NCBI GenBank assembly: GCA_964349065.1
Contig: CAYGEY010000016.1
Location: 1-21,785, forward strand
DNA length: 21,785 nt
Source of the DNA: CAYGEY01 sp964349065
GTDB lineage: Bacteria > Patescibacteriota > Gracilibacteria > 1-14-2-50-48-13
Reading direction: 5' to 3'
Shown: in pieces, positions 14,764 to 21,785 of the stretch
Layout: every line of letters starts with the position of its first letter
Position numbering within the stretch: the stretch's first letter is position 1
Position numbers and translations under genes: made by a program
The notes under the pieces: model-generated
Databases searched by the model: none
Seen by the model: the letters and a program-made list of their open reading frames with translations, nothing else
What the model was told of the DNA's origin: nothing

Positions 14764-15279
14764 ATGTATACACTAAGTGAAGCCATAATCACTGCAATGA
14801 TTGAATTTTTAGCAGAAGCTAGGAGTCTCAGAAAAAAAGACAAGACAAACAATTTTTTTTACCGAACTTCTTTGTTTCGATACGAAGACTATTGTTACGG
14901 AGATGATAAATCCTTTCTAGTAGAAAGCATTTCCTACAAAGAAAGGAAAGCTTGGATCATGTGTGGAGGAGGAGGTGTTATAAATCCACTTCAAGTGAAC
15001 GTTGATCAAGAGATGATTAAATTTGTCCCAAGGCTTCTCAAAGAAGCATTGGCAAAACCAATTGCAGAGCAGTTGAAGAGACCAAAAAACATCCATCCGA
15101 TTTTTATTCCGAGGGGACACAATTTAACAGTGTTTACCCAGGATCCGAATCTTCGCTATAACTGTAGTTGGGAAGGCGACTTTAGATGGTTTGTTGGTGA
15201 GGATGCAATTGTAATGGGTGATGATATTACTCTTGCCAAATACACTTTCGTCGGAGGTTTAGTGCCTTCAAGAGAATGA
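14764..15279 (+). CDS. DUF5680-like small soluble protein
   Basis: A 171-residue protein without signal peptide or membrane helix. The pattern of the second half resembles DUF5680: YEDYCYGDDKSFLVESISYKERKAWIMCGGGG in the middle and YNCSWEGDFRWFVGEDAIVMGDDITLAKYTFVGG at the end. This matches the family theme of aromatic-rich strands around a G-D-x-x-x-F-x-G-E motif. DUF5680 has no known function to my knowledge and is often fused to or near XRE-type regulators; no HTH is present here. It has its own promoter and terminator, so it is a monocistronic unit. The assignment rests on remembered patterns, not a search. Confidence 0.6.
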   Translation: MYTLSEAIITAMIEFLAEARSLRKKDKTNNFFYRTSLFRYEDYCYGDDKSFLVESISYKERKAWIMCGGGGVINPLQVNVDQEMIKFVPRLLKEALAKPIAEQLKRPKNIHPIFIPRGHNLTVFTQDPNLRYNCSWEGDFRWFVGEDAIVMGDDITLAKYTFVGGLVPSRE

Positions 15280-15300
15280 GCTTTGCTAAAACAATTTTGA

Positions 15301-15336
15301 GGGATGAGAAACATCATCCCCCTTCTTTTTTCTTTT
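15301..15336 (+). terminator. Rho-independent terminator after the DUF5680-like gene
   Basis: GGGATGA (15301-15307) pairs perfectly with TCATCCC (15314-15320) over a 6-nt loop and is followed by a T-rich tract (CCTTCTTTTTTCTTTT). Confidence 0.85.
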
Positions 15337-15389
15337 ATTTTTCCCCTAAGCCTGTACTATATTATTAATTTCATCCATCTTCAGAGTAC

Positions 15390-15845
15390 ATGAATCTCAA
15401 CAACTTACTCCATACAGAAAAACTAGATATGCTTCTAAATTTCATCAAAGCAAACAATCACTGTGTCATTTCTACTAACTCTGCTACAAATGATTCTCCA
15501 GAATCAGCAGTAGTAGCATTCTCACAAACAGATGACCTAAAATTAATTTTTGGATCATTACACGAAAGTCGGAAAAATCAGAATATTCTTAAAAACCCAA
15601 ATGTTTCTTTGGTCATAGGTTGGAGCCAAGAAAATTATATTACTATTCAGTATGAAGGATTAGCACGCCTTTTGCATGGTGAGGAAAGAGAAAAATATGC
15701 GGAGGCACATTGCACAAAAAATCCTGGGTCACGTGCTTTTAAAGATCTTCCAAATCAAGAATATTTTATTATTGAGCCAAAATGGATACGGTATTCGGAT
15801 GTAATGGAGGATGAAGCGAAGGTGTTTGAAGTTAACTTTAACTAA
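15390..15845 (+). CDS. Pyridoxamine 5'-phosphate oxidase-like FMN-binding protein
   Basis: A 151-residue split-beta-barrel flavoprotein of the PNPOx-like superfamily. The expected elements are NHCVISTNSATNDSPESAVVAFS (first strands), LKLIFGSLHESRKNQNILKNPNVSLVIG (the K/R-N-I-xxNP-xVSL motif typical of the fold) and YFIIEPKWIRYSDV (C-terminal strand). It is shorter than true PdxH (about 215 residues) and lacks its C-terminal part, so a general FMN or F420 oxidoreductase or heme-utilisation-like role is likelier than vitamin B6 synthesis. The ydcF-like gene begins 6 nt after its stop, so the two are probably cotranscribed. Confidence 0.85.
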   Translation: MNLNNLLHTEKLDMLLNFIKANNHCVISTNSATNDSPESAVVAFSQTDDLKLIFGSLHESRKNQNILKNPNVSLVIGWSQENYITIQYEGLARLLHGEEREKYAEAHCTKNPGSRAFKDLPNQEYFIIEPKWIRYSDVMEDEAKVFEVNFN

Positions 15846-15851
15846 CTTACT

Positions 15852-16664
15852 ATGCGCACCTCATCCACCCAGCTCCCCAAAATCCAGGAACTTATCGACA
15901 TCATGAAAAAGGAAGCATGGCGGGACCCACCTCATGATAAAGCACAAACCCATTACCCGAAGTTCGACATTGTCATCGAATGGCTCCAGGCTCTTGGCCT
16001 CGATCCTTCTCTTTTCACGGCACCTGCTCCTTGGGAAGATATTCTGACACAAGGCGAAAAGATGAAAGCTGAAGTCATCAAACGCACTCTCAAGAACCAC
16101 TCGGATCCCACCCTCCAAATCATCCTCAAAAAAGTAACAGCATATCTTGGAGAAACTGACACCCCACAAAAATCTGACCTCATTTTTGTTTTCGGAAGCC
16201 AAAATATCGCTCGTATGCAGTCCGCGGTTGATCTCTGGAAACAAGGACTTGCTCCAAATATTTTTGTCACAGGAGGACATCCGTATTATCAGGAAACCAG
16301 ATCTGAAGCTGAAGTTTTTAAAGATTTTGCAATTGATCAAGGAGTCTCTGAAGATAAAATAATCATCGAACCACAGGCGATCACCGTTGCTGATAATGTT
16401 CGAAGAAGTATCAATCTTTTTGAAGAGAAAAACATCAAGTATTCAAGTATGATCCTCGTCACTGCATGGTTTGTCCAGCGTAGATCTTGGGCATTCATGT
16501 CAAAATATATTCCAAGCGACTATAAACTTTACCGAGTGATTGCACCCGTGAATCCTGACGGCGACTACGCAGAAGACCGTTGGTTTACAAACGAAAATGG
16601 CATCAAAATAATATTTGGAGAGTTCGTGAAACTTCGGATCGGCGTTGCTTTAAATACTGCATAA
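15852..16664 (+). CDS. YdcF/DUF218 family protein
   Basis: A 270-residue protein with a YdcF-type DUF218 domain at about residues 98-250. DLIFVFGSQNIARMQSAVDLWKQGLAPNIFVTGG is the first strand-helix, then SEAEVFKDFAIDQGVSEDKIIIEPQAITVADNVRRS, then MILVTAWFVQRRSWAFM. E. coli YdcF (similar length) binds S-adenosylmethionine, while other family members act in envelope polysaccharide work. The conserved N and E residues after the TGG motif are kept. There is no signal peptide or membrane anchor, unlike ElyC/SanA, so it looks cytosolic. It starts 6 nt after the PNPOx-like gene. Its 5' end is strikingly C-rich (15841-15900: 23 C, 6 G). Confidence 0.87.
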   Translation: MRTSSTQLPKIQELIDIMKKEAWRDPPHDKAQTHYPKFDIVIEWLQALGLDPSLFTAPAPWEDILTQGEKMKAEVIKRTLKNHSDPTLQIILKKVTAYLGETDTPQKSDLIFVFGSQNIARMQSAVDLWKQGLAPNIFVTGGHPYYQETRSEAEVFKDFAIDQGVSEDKIIIEPQAITVADNVRRSINLFEEKNIKYSSMILVTAWFVQRRSWAFMSKYIPSDYKLYRVIAPVNPDGDYAEDRWFTNENGIKIIFGEFVKLRIGVALNTA

Positions 16665-16665
16665 T

Positions 16666-16812
16666 CTACAACTTCCTCCCCTGAATAACCCGTATTAGAA
16701 CGACGATAATAGCCAAGACAATTAAGAAGTGGACATACCCACCCAAAGTATACGAGCTGACCAAACCAAGAACCCAGAGTACCAATAGAATTACTGCAAT
16801 TGTCCAAAGCAT
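16666..16812 (-). CDS. DUF5670 (lmo0937-like) small membrane protein
   Basis: A 48-residue ORF beginning MLWTIAVILLVLWVLGLVSS, continuing YTLGGYVHFLIVLAIIVVLI and ending RVIQGRKL. Two hydrophobic helices joined by a Gly-rich turn and a short basic tail are the full pattern of the lmo0937/DUF5670 family, whose members are about 48-50 residues and often stress-induced. It was found by reading the minus strand. It converges on the ydcF-like gene, with the two stop codons separated by 1 nt. There is no Shine-Dalgarno. Function of the family is unknown. Confidence 0.85.
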   Translation of the reverse strand: MLWTIAVILLVLWVLGLVSSYTLGGYVHFLIVLAIIVVLIRVIQGRKL

Positions 16813-16920
16813 AGTTATGTTTGCAAAAGGAATATGAATAATATACTCCGTTTATTTAAAATGAACATGGCCATTTCAGAGAATATTAGTATAGTATTAA
16901 ATGTTTTTTAGGTCTCACCT

Positions 16921-17508
16921 ATGCTCAAATTTCTTTTTGCCCTAGAACAAGTACTTTTCCCGACTGCAACCTGCATTATTTTTTTGATGAACAAAGATAC
17001 TTTTTCCTATACTTCCGGAGAAGAACATTTCCTCCTTGGTACGTTTTACCTCGTCATCCTTTTTGTATTTTTCATGCAAATAGTTTTGAGCCAATACATT
17101 CCCGACAAAAGATACCAACTTATCTCAGCCATTCTCCTCCCATTTTTTCCAATATTGATAGAATATTTTACCGGTACTCCCAAACTCACTTCCCTTATTT
17201 TTCCGGGCTTCATTGTATTTTCAGCTTTCATCATTAGCTTCTTCATAATCGTCGTGATTCTTCCACTCTTTTCACTCTTTACAAAAGGAACTACGAAAAA
17301 TGATGTTAGGAATTACTTTATACTTGTTCTTTTAGAATGTCTGTTTCTCGTCCCAGGTATTGGTGCTCTGTGGATATTTGGGAGACAAATAATTGCATTA
17401 GAAACCCCACTGGTTCTCATCACTTCTATGATATCTCTCGGTTGCATTTTATATATTCACATAAAAAAAATCCTTCCGAATTTGATACAAGAGTCCATAC
17501 TCGGCTAA
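16921..17508 (+). CDS. Unknown integral membrane protein
   Basis: A 195-residue hydrophobic protein with about six predicted membrane helices (roughly residues 4-22, 40-58, 65-84, 92-118, 130-153, 160-180) and few charged residues. I see no family motif. The loop FTKGTTKNDVRN between helices 4 and 5 is the longest polar stretch. It begins about 110 nt from the divergent DUF5670 gene, so the two may share an upstream region. The next gene has its own promoter. Coding status is supported by length, consistent hydrophobic pattern and start context; no function is proposed. Confidence 0.7.
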   Translation: MLKFLFALEQVLFPTATCIIFLMNKDTFSYTSGEEHFLLGTFYLVILFVFFMQIVLSQYIPDKRYQLISAILLPFFPILIEYFTGTPKLTSLIFPGFIVFSAFIISFFIIVVILPLFSLFTKGTTKNDVRNYFILVLLECLFLVPGIGALWIFGRQIIALETPLVLITSMISLGCILYIHIKKILPNLIQESILG

Positions 17509-17509
17509 T

Positions 17510-17538
17510 TTCACAAGTGGAATATAGTTGTATATAAG
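17510..17538 (+). promoter_or_regulatory. Promoter of the secreted surface protein gene
   Basis: TTCACA (5/6, 17510-17515), 17-bp spacer, TATAAG (5/6, 17533-17538), start near 17545 and leader of about 40 nt. The -35 begins just after the stop codon of the upstream gene. Confidence 0.6.
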
Positions 17539-17561
17539 CTTGGATCTAAGTACAATCCAAG
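17539..17561. promoter_or_regulatory. Inverted repeat at the transcription start
   Basis: CTTGGAT (17539-17545) and ATCCAAG (17555-17561) are perfect 7-bp arms with a 9-nt spacer, directly after the -10 box. The position suits an operator; no poly-T follows, so it is not a terminator for the upstream gene. Confidence 0.45.
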
Positions 17562-17583
17562 TAGTAATGCAATTAAACACTTT

Positions 17584-18741
17584 ATGCGAAAACTGGTTCC
17601 TATTATAGTTCTGTTATTCACACTTATCCCTCGCTCCCTTGCCGCAGGGGTTCTTTTCACCACTGAATATCTCTATAATAAAGAGGCAAAAACATTGATT
17701 TTAAACAACGATGCTGGGTCTCCTTCGAGTTCGACACTGCAATTTGGGACTATTTCTCCACAGACACTTAAATGGGATATTGCAAATGCAAGATTCAATT
17801 TAAGTAGTAACCTCTTTGTGAATGGTAGTATCTCTGCGGGTGGGAACATCATAACTCTCGACCAAGACAATACCGGCACTCCGCAAAATGTACAAATCAT
17901 TGCACATCAAGGCACAAGTCCTGATGGGATTTTGCGATACAACGCATCAACCCAGAAATGGGAGATGAGTTCCAATGGAGGCGTTCTTTTTGAGGAAATA
18001 GCAACGAAGGGAATATCCCTGGTTTCACCTCCTACAAGCGATCCGCATTTTTATTCTTCCATTTTCTCCGAAGAATTCAACAAAAAAATAAATGATATTA
18101 CGAGTGACACCAAAGGTGCCAACCAGACCGGAATGGGCGATGGCGGGGGTTGGGGAGTATATGAGTCAAAAAATAACGGGTGCATGTTTTCAACTCCTGA
18201 TGATACAATCAATGGTATCCTCTCCATAAAGGCAGATACTGTAGATACAGGTTGCTTAACTATGATTGATGACGGTCTTCGTGATCCGAGGATGATGATA
18301 AATATTGCCAATCTCCATAGTATTGTTATGAAAGTGTTACCAACAAATGTGGGTGCCACTAATATAGTTTTTGCAGGAATTGGAAATGAGTCTGACGGAG
18401 TGACTACAAGCCCCAGTAATTTCATCGGATTTACAAATAATGGCGGTAATACATGGACAGGGAGAACGACATTAAATGGTGTGAGCACAAATGTTTGTCA
18501 GGGCCAAATTATCTCAACGACAAAACCCGCAATATTAAAAGTAGAAGTTATAACAAATTCTACTGTAAATTTTTACGTAGATACAGATACTTCAGACGGG
18601 ATCAATCCTGTGCTATGTGGCACAAGTGTTGCAAATATTCCCACCATCAATCTCGCTCCGCAGTTTGAATATCAGTCTCGAACCGGAGGCACTGCTCCTG
18701 CTGAATTGAAAGTGGATTATTTCCGAATGTATTCGAATTAA
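17584..18741 (+). CDS. Secreted surface protein with fibre-like N-terminal region
   Basis: A 385-residue protein with a clear signal peptide (MRKLVPIIVLLFTLIPRSLA, cleavage likely near residues 20-21) and no later membrane helix. Residues about 30-145 have the beta-rich, Asn/Thr/Ser-rich style of tail-fibre or surface-stalk proteins: LILNNDAGSPSSSTLQFG, WDIANARFNLSSNLFVNGSI, and LRYNASTQKWEMSSNGG. The C-terminal part (about 155-385) looks like a beta-sandwich, ending in KVDYFRMYSN, perhaps a lectin or laminin-G-like fold. Only four Cys occur, all in the C-terminal part, so disulfides are possible outside the cell. No LPXTG or Por tail is seen. Similar architectures are common in CPR genomes as I recall them. 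A role in attachment to a host or surface is an inference. Confidence 0.8.
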   Translation: MRKLVPIIVLLFTLIPRSLAAGVLFTTEYLYNKEAKTLILNNDAGSPSSSTLQFGTISPQTLKWDIANARFNLSSNLFVNGSISAGGNIITLDQDNTGTPQNVQIIAHQGTSPDGILRYNASTQKWEMSSNGGVLFEEIATKGISLVSPPTSDPHFYSSIFSEEFNKKINDITSDTKGANQTGMGDGGGWGVYESKNNGCMFSTPDDTINGILSIKADTVDTGCLTMIDDGLRDPRMMINIANLHSIVMKVLPTNVGATNIVFAGIGNESDGVTTSPSNFIGFTNNGGNTWTGRTTLNGVSTNVCQGQIISTTKPAILKVEVITNSTVNFYVDTDTSDGINPVLCGTSVANIPTINLAPQFEYQSRTGGTAPAELKVDYFRMYSN

Positions 18742-18753
18742 GGTGAAGTGGAT

Positions 18754-18843
18754 AGTAGAAATACTTGAATGTGCAGTAGACTCGATTCTTGTCGTAACGA
18801 ACGTGAAGACAATTGAGAGTCGTGCACTTCAAGGATTTCTACT
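18754..18843. other. Long imperfect hairpin between the surface protein gene and typA
   Basis: Five stem blocks pair in register: 18754-18762 with 18835-18843 (9 bp), 18764-18769 with 18828-18833 (6 bp), 18771-18775 with 18823-18827 (5 bp), 18779-18783 with 18817-18821 (5 bp), 18789-18793 with 18808-18812 (5 bp). That gives 30 bp around a 14-nt loop (18794-18807), with only small bulges and internal loops. No poly-T follows closely, so it is not a simple terminator. It could be a structured RNA, a small non-autonomous element or an RNase-processed spacer. Confidence 0.75.
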
Positions 18844-18867
18844 TACTACACTTTCCCCCTCTTCGCA

Positions 18868-18893
18868 TTGACAATAAACGCTTTTTCTATAGT
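18868..18893 (+). promoter_or_regulatory. Possible typA promoter
   Basis: A perfect TTGACA (18868-18873) and a TATAGT box (5/6, 18888-18893) are separated by only 14 bp, shorter than usual. Start would be near 18900, about 20 nt before the ATG at 18919. Confidence 0.35.
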
Positions 18894-18918
18894 CTAGCCA
18901 CAGTTTTTTAAAATTTTT

Positions 18919-20715
18919 ATGTCAATCCGAAATATTGCAATCATTGCCCACGTAGACCACGGTAAAACCACGTTAGTAGATACTATGCTTCGCCAATGTG
19001 GAGTTTTTCGTGACAATCAAGAGGTTGAGAACTGCGTGATGGACTCTAATGATCTAGAAAAAGAGCGTGGAATTACGATATATTCAAAGAATCTTTCAGT
19101 GAATTACAAAGATTGTAAGATTAATATTGTTGATACTCCAGGACATGCCGATTTCGGATCTGAGGTGGAGCGAGTACTTCGAACAGTTGACTCGGTTTTG
19201 CTTTTGGTCGATGCATATGAGGGTCCAATGCCGCAAACTCGGTTTGTTCTTCGAAAATCCCTTGAATTAGGTCTGAAACCTATAGTGCTTATCAATAAAA
19301 TCGACAAACCGATGGCGCGTCCGACCGAGGTAGTTGATATGGTGTTTGATCTGTTTGTGGAGCTCGGTGCCAATGATGAACAGCTGGATTTCCAATATAT
19401 TTTTACTATTGGAAGAGACGGTATCGCCAAATTAAGTCTGGAAGACGAATCAAAGGATTTAAGTCCGTTGTTTGATATGATTATGACGAGTGTGGCTGAA
19501 GCTAAAAGTGTTGATACAGTTCCGCTTCGAATGCAGCCTTCTAACCTTGGATATGATAATTACGTCGGGCGCTTGGCAACGTGCCGAGTATATGAAGGGA
19601 TTGTCCGAGAGGGAATGAATGTTGCAGTTAAACGAAATGACGGTAGTACAAAAAATGCAAAAATTACCAAAGTATTTACATTTGAAGGGTTAGGGAAAGT
19701 CGAAGTGAAAGAAGCACGATCCGGCGATATTTGTGTGATTGCCGGTATTCCGGATATATATGTGGGAGAAACAATTTGTGAAGATAGCAATGCAGAGCCG
19801 CTTCCGGCTATCCGGGTTGATCCGCCGACTGTTTCGATATTTTTTATGGTGAACAATTCTCCGTTTGCGGGGAAGGAAGGGAAGTTTGTAACAACGCGGC
19901 ATATCAAAGATCGTTTGGAGCGAGAGTTGGAAACCAATGTGGGACTGCATGTGGAGATGACGACGGATTCAGATTCATACAAAGTATCCGGTCGTGGTGA
20001 GATGCATTTGTCAGTGCTAGTAGAAACCATGCGAAGAGAAGGATTTGAATTACAGCTTTCTCGTCCTGAAGTAATTTTTCATGAAGAGAACGGGAAGAAA
20101 ATGGAGCCGGTTGAGTATGCGGTGGTGGATGTACCCGAGGAACTCAGTGGTGGAGTTATTGAGAAATTAGGTCAAAGAAAAGGACTTATGAAACATATGA
20201 AACAAGAGAATGGTCTTGTACGACTTGAATATGAGATCCCGACACGAGGGCTCCTCGGGTTTCGGGCGGAATTTATCACTCTGACAAAGGGTGAGGGGAT
20301 TTTGACCCATAGTTTTGCACAGTATGAAGAATTTAAAGGTACCCTTCCCGGACGAAACGCCGGATCTCAGATCGCCGGTCTGCAAGGAGTTACTTCTGCA
20401 TATTCTCTTTGGAGTTTGCAGGAGCGAGGTCCTCTCTTTATTGGAGCGGCGGTTGAAGTATACGAAGGTATGATTATCGGGGAGCATGCAAAGGGGTCTG
20501 ATCTTGTTGTGAATCCTACAAAGGGTAAACAACTGACCAATGTTCGTGCTTCAGGTACAGATGAGGCGATCCGCCTTGTGCCTCCTGTGGATATGACGCT
20601 TGAAAAAGCGTTAGAATATATAGAAGATGATGAGCTAGTTGAGGTGACACCGAAATCTACAAGAATTCGAAAGAAGTTCTTGAAAGAGAATGAAAGGAAG
20701 AAATTTGGTAGATAA
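18919..20715 (+). CDS. typA: Ribosome-binding GTPase TypA/BipA
   Basis: A 598-residue translational GTPase. G1 is AHVDHGKTT (10-18), G2 RGITI, G3 DTPGHADF with the catalytic-type His, G4 NKID (NKIDKPMARPTEV). Then come an EF-Tu-like domain II (from about residue 205), domain III with HIKDRLERELETNVGLHV, the SGRGEMHLSVLVETMRREGFE domain V segment, and the BipA-specific C-terminal domain (GSQIAGLQGVTSAYSLWSLQERG ... HAKGSDLVVNPTKGKQLTNVRASGTDE). Length matches the family (about 600-615). BipA acts in 50S assembly and stress adaptation. The rRNA methyltransferase gene starts 2 nt after the stop, so both are likely cotranscribed, a sensible ribosome-biogenesis pair. Confidence 0.97.
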   Translation: MSIRNIAIIAHVDHGKTTLVDTMLRQCGVFRDNQEVENCVMDSNDLEKERGITIYSKNLSVNYKDCKINIVDTPGHADFGSEVERVLRTVDSVLLLVDAYEGPMPQTRFVLRKSLELGLKPIVLINKIDKPMARPTEVVDMVFDLFVELGANDEQLDFQYIFTIGRDGIAKLSLEDESKDLSPLFDMIMTSVAEAKSVDTVPLRMQPSNLGYDNYVGRLATCRVYEGIVREGMNVAVKRNDGSTKNAKITKVFTFEGLGKVEVKEARSGDICVIAGIPDIYVGETICEDSNAEPLPAIRVDPPTVSIFFMVNNSPFAGKEGKFVTTRHIKDRLERELETNVGLHVEMTTDSDSYKVSGRGEMHLSVLVETMRREGFELQLSRPEVIFHEENGKKMEPVEYAVVDVPEELSGGVIEKLGQRKGLMKHMKQENGLVRLEYEIPTRGLLGFRAEFITLTKGEGILTHSFAQYEEFKGTLPGRNAGSQIAGLQGVTSAYSLWSLQERGPLFIGAAVEVYEGMIIGEHAKGSDLVVNPTKGKQLTNVRASGTDEAIRLVPPVDMTLEKALEYIEDDELVEVTPKSTRIRKKFLKENERKKFGR

Positions 20716-20717
20716 AC

Positions 20718-21785
20718 ATGAAAGTACAACAGTATTTTGAACTCCCACAACTATTTGTGGAACGAATGACAAACGAGCTTGGGGCTGATGCCGCAGGCTT
20801 TTTTGATAGTTTAGAAGGGCAGTCACCAATTGCGATTCGTTTGAATCCTCGAAAAAAATCAAAGTCGGATTTTCCTTCCGATATCCCGTGGGCATCTGAA
20901 GGGGAATATTTAAACGAACGTCCTGCATTTTCACAGGATCCATTGTTTCATCTTGGAGCGTATTATGTCCAAGAGCCAAGTTCAATGATGTTAGAACAAA
21001 TTTGGAATAACATCTCACCATCGCTTCCGGAAAATCCTGTAGTGCTCGATGTCTGCGCGGCTCCCGGAGGCAAATCGACACATTTGCTTTCACTGATGAA
21101 TGGTCACGGTGTCCTTGTTGCAAATGAGGTTGATCCTGTTCGAAACAAAATCTTGTTAGAAAATCTCATAAAATGGGGATTCTCCAACGTCGTTGCAACC
21201 AGATCAGACACGAAGTTTTTTCCTGGTCTATCACGAATGTTTGATGTAATTTTAGTGGATGCTCCGTGTTCAGGAGAGGGCATGTTTCGGAAAGATATGT
21301 TTGCACGTCAGCAGTGGTCCGAGAGGCTAGTGCAGGATTGTAGTTTTATTCAGAAGGGGATTATAAGTAATTTGATGAAATGTTTAAAATCCGGAGGATG
21401 TTTGATTTATTCAACATGCACGTTTTCTAAGGAAGAGAATGAGGATATTGCAGAGTATTTGATTCAAAATTTTGGTGGAGGAATGATTTCTCTGCCCGGA
21501 ATAAATGATTTTGGAGGAGTTGAAAATAGAGGAGTTTATCATATGTATCCGCACAAAGTGAGGGGCGAGGGGTTGAGTTTTTTTGTGTGGAAAAATACTA
21601 GTGCAGTAGAAATAAAAGAAAAAAAGCTGAAATCCTTTCCCTCAAAAAGCTCAAAATCTTTTCATGTGCCCAAAGGTGTTGTGTATCCAGAATCAGATAT
21701 TTTATTTGAATTTGAAGATGAAATCTACCATTCTTCAAAATTGAAAAAAGAGGTTTTGGATAAAATTCATGAGCAACTACGTGTG
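20718..21785 (+). CDS. RsmF/RsmB (NOP2/Sun) family rRNA cytosine-C5 methyltransferase, 3' truncated by window
   Basis: The frame is open for 356 codons to the window edge with no stop, so the gene is partial. It is a class I SAM-dependent RNA m5C methyltransferase: SAM-binding DVCAAPGGKS (111-120), DAPCSGEGMF with Cys184 (motif IV, releases product) and STCTF with catalytic Cys234 (motif VI). The DAPCSGEGMFRK wording is typical of the RsmF/YebU branch, which methylates 16S rRNA. The N-terminal region (IAIRLNPRK, YVQEPSSM) fits too, and the C-terminal part after about residue 300 looks like the first of the RsmF C-terminal RNA-binding domains. It is spaced 2 nt from typA. Target specificity is inferred from motif style only. 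Confidence 0.92.
   Translation, partial: MKVQQYFELPQLFVERMTNELGADAAGFFDSLEGQSPIAIRLNPRKKSKSDFPSDIPWASEGEYLNERPAFSQDPLFHLGAYYVQEPSSMMLEQIWNNISPSLPENPVVLDVCAAPGGKSTHLLSLMNGHGVLVANEVDPVRNKILLENLIKWGFSNVVATRSDTKFFPGLSRMFDVILVDAPCSGEGMFRKDMFARQQWSERLVQDCSFIQKGIISNLMKCLKSGGCLIYSTCTFSKEENEDIAEYLIQNFGGGMISLPGINDFGGVENRGVYHMYPHKVRGEGLSFFVWKNTSAVEIKEKKLKSFPSKSSKSFHVPKGVVYPESDILFEFEDEIYHSSKLKKEVLDKIHEQLRV

Noticed and set aside
19560..20030. 156-codon minus-strand ORF inside typA
   Set aside because: It is antisense to conserved typA domains, and its Ser/Thr/Pro-rich composition is typical of a shadow frame.
20635..21123. 162-codon minus-strand ORF at the right edge
   Set aside because: It is antisense to the end of typA and the start of the rRNA methyltransferase, whose motifs are unmistakable.
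1..21785. Recoding of TGA as glycine, as in some Gracilibacteria and Absconditabacteria
   Set aside because: Several complete genes end at TGA (for example at 5538, 9447, 13014, 15279) and no conserved frame reads through TGA.
1..21785. CRISPR arrays, rRNA genes, tRNA genes
   Set aside because: I saw no regularly spaced repeats, no rRNA-like sequence and no cloverleaf with a plausible CCA or TTCGA arm. The hairpin at 18754-18843 was considered as a tRNA and does not fit.

Overview
The window looks like a piece of a low-GC bacterial chromosome using the standard genetic code, since several intact genes end in TGA. I suspect a Candidate Phyla Radiation (Patescibacteria) organism, perhaps the Gracilibacteria/Peregrinibacteria side. 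The reasons are a surface protein with fibre-like N-terminal repeats, many genes without a Shine-Dalgarno sequence, several apparently leaderless starts and many short unknown genes. This placement is an inference; no rRNA or other decisive marker is present.

Layout. (1) 193-4610 carries a two-gene dissolved inorganic carbon transporter: dabA, with all four zinc-site residues, followed 2 nt later by dabB, a NuoL-like membrane subunit. (2) 4586-9480 is an accessory patch. It holds an unknown gene bracketed by a perfect 24-bp direct repeat, an AbiE toxin-antitoxin pair on the minus strand, a TrpR/YerC-like regulator, a divergent mini-transcript with a perfect Shine-Dalgarno and a 7-codon ORF, and an ABC exporter bracketed by a 78-nt repeat. 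That repeat carries a shared C-terminal peptide tail and a terminator. (3) 9447-10805 encodes an unknown all-helical repeat protein. (4) 10964-12427 is an ABC-F ATPase. (5) 12580-13690 is a second toxin-antitoxin pair, a RelE/Gp49-like toxin with an HTH-Panacea (DUF4065) antitoxin. (6) 13754-16812 holds a DHH-type phosphoesterase missing two metal ligands, a DUF5680-like protein, a PNPOx-like flavoprotein, a YdcF-like protein and a tiny DUF5670 (lmo0937-like) membrane protein. (7) 16921-18741 encodes a membrane protein and a secreted surface protein. (8) A long hairpin at 18754-18843 precedes typA, which is followed 2 nt later by a 5-methylcytosine rRNA methyltransferase running off the window.

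How the parts work together. Housekeeping functions (typA, rRNA methyltransferase, ABC-F) surround bicarbonate uptake, surface and defence or addiction modules. The most unusual features are the two cases where a gene is bracketed by direct repeats derived from the 3' end of the neighbouring gene, and the divergent TrpR-like regulator with a three-half-site operator facing an orphan leader-peptide/hairpin transcript. A third is a sense-strand base gradient in most genes, C-rich at the 5' end and G-rich at the 3' end, seen on both strands.
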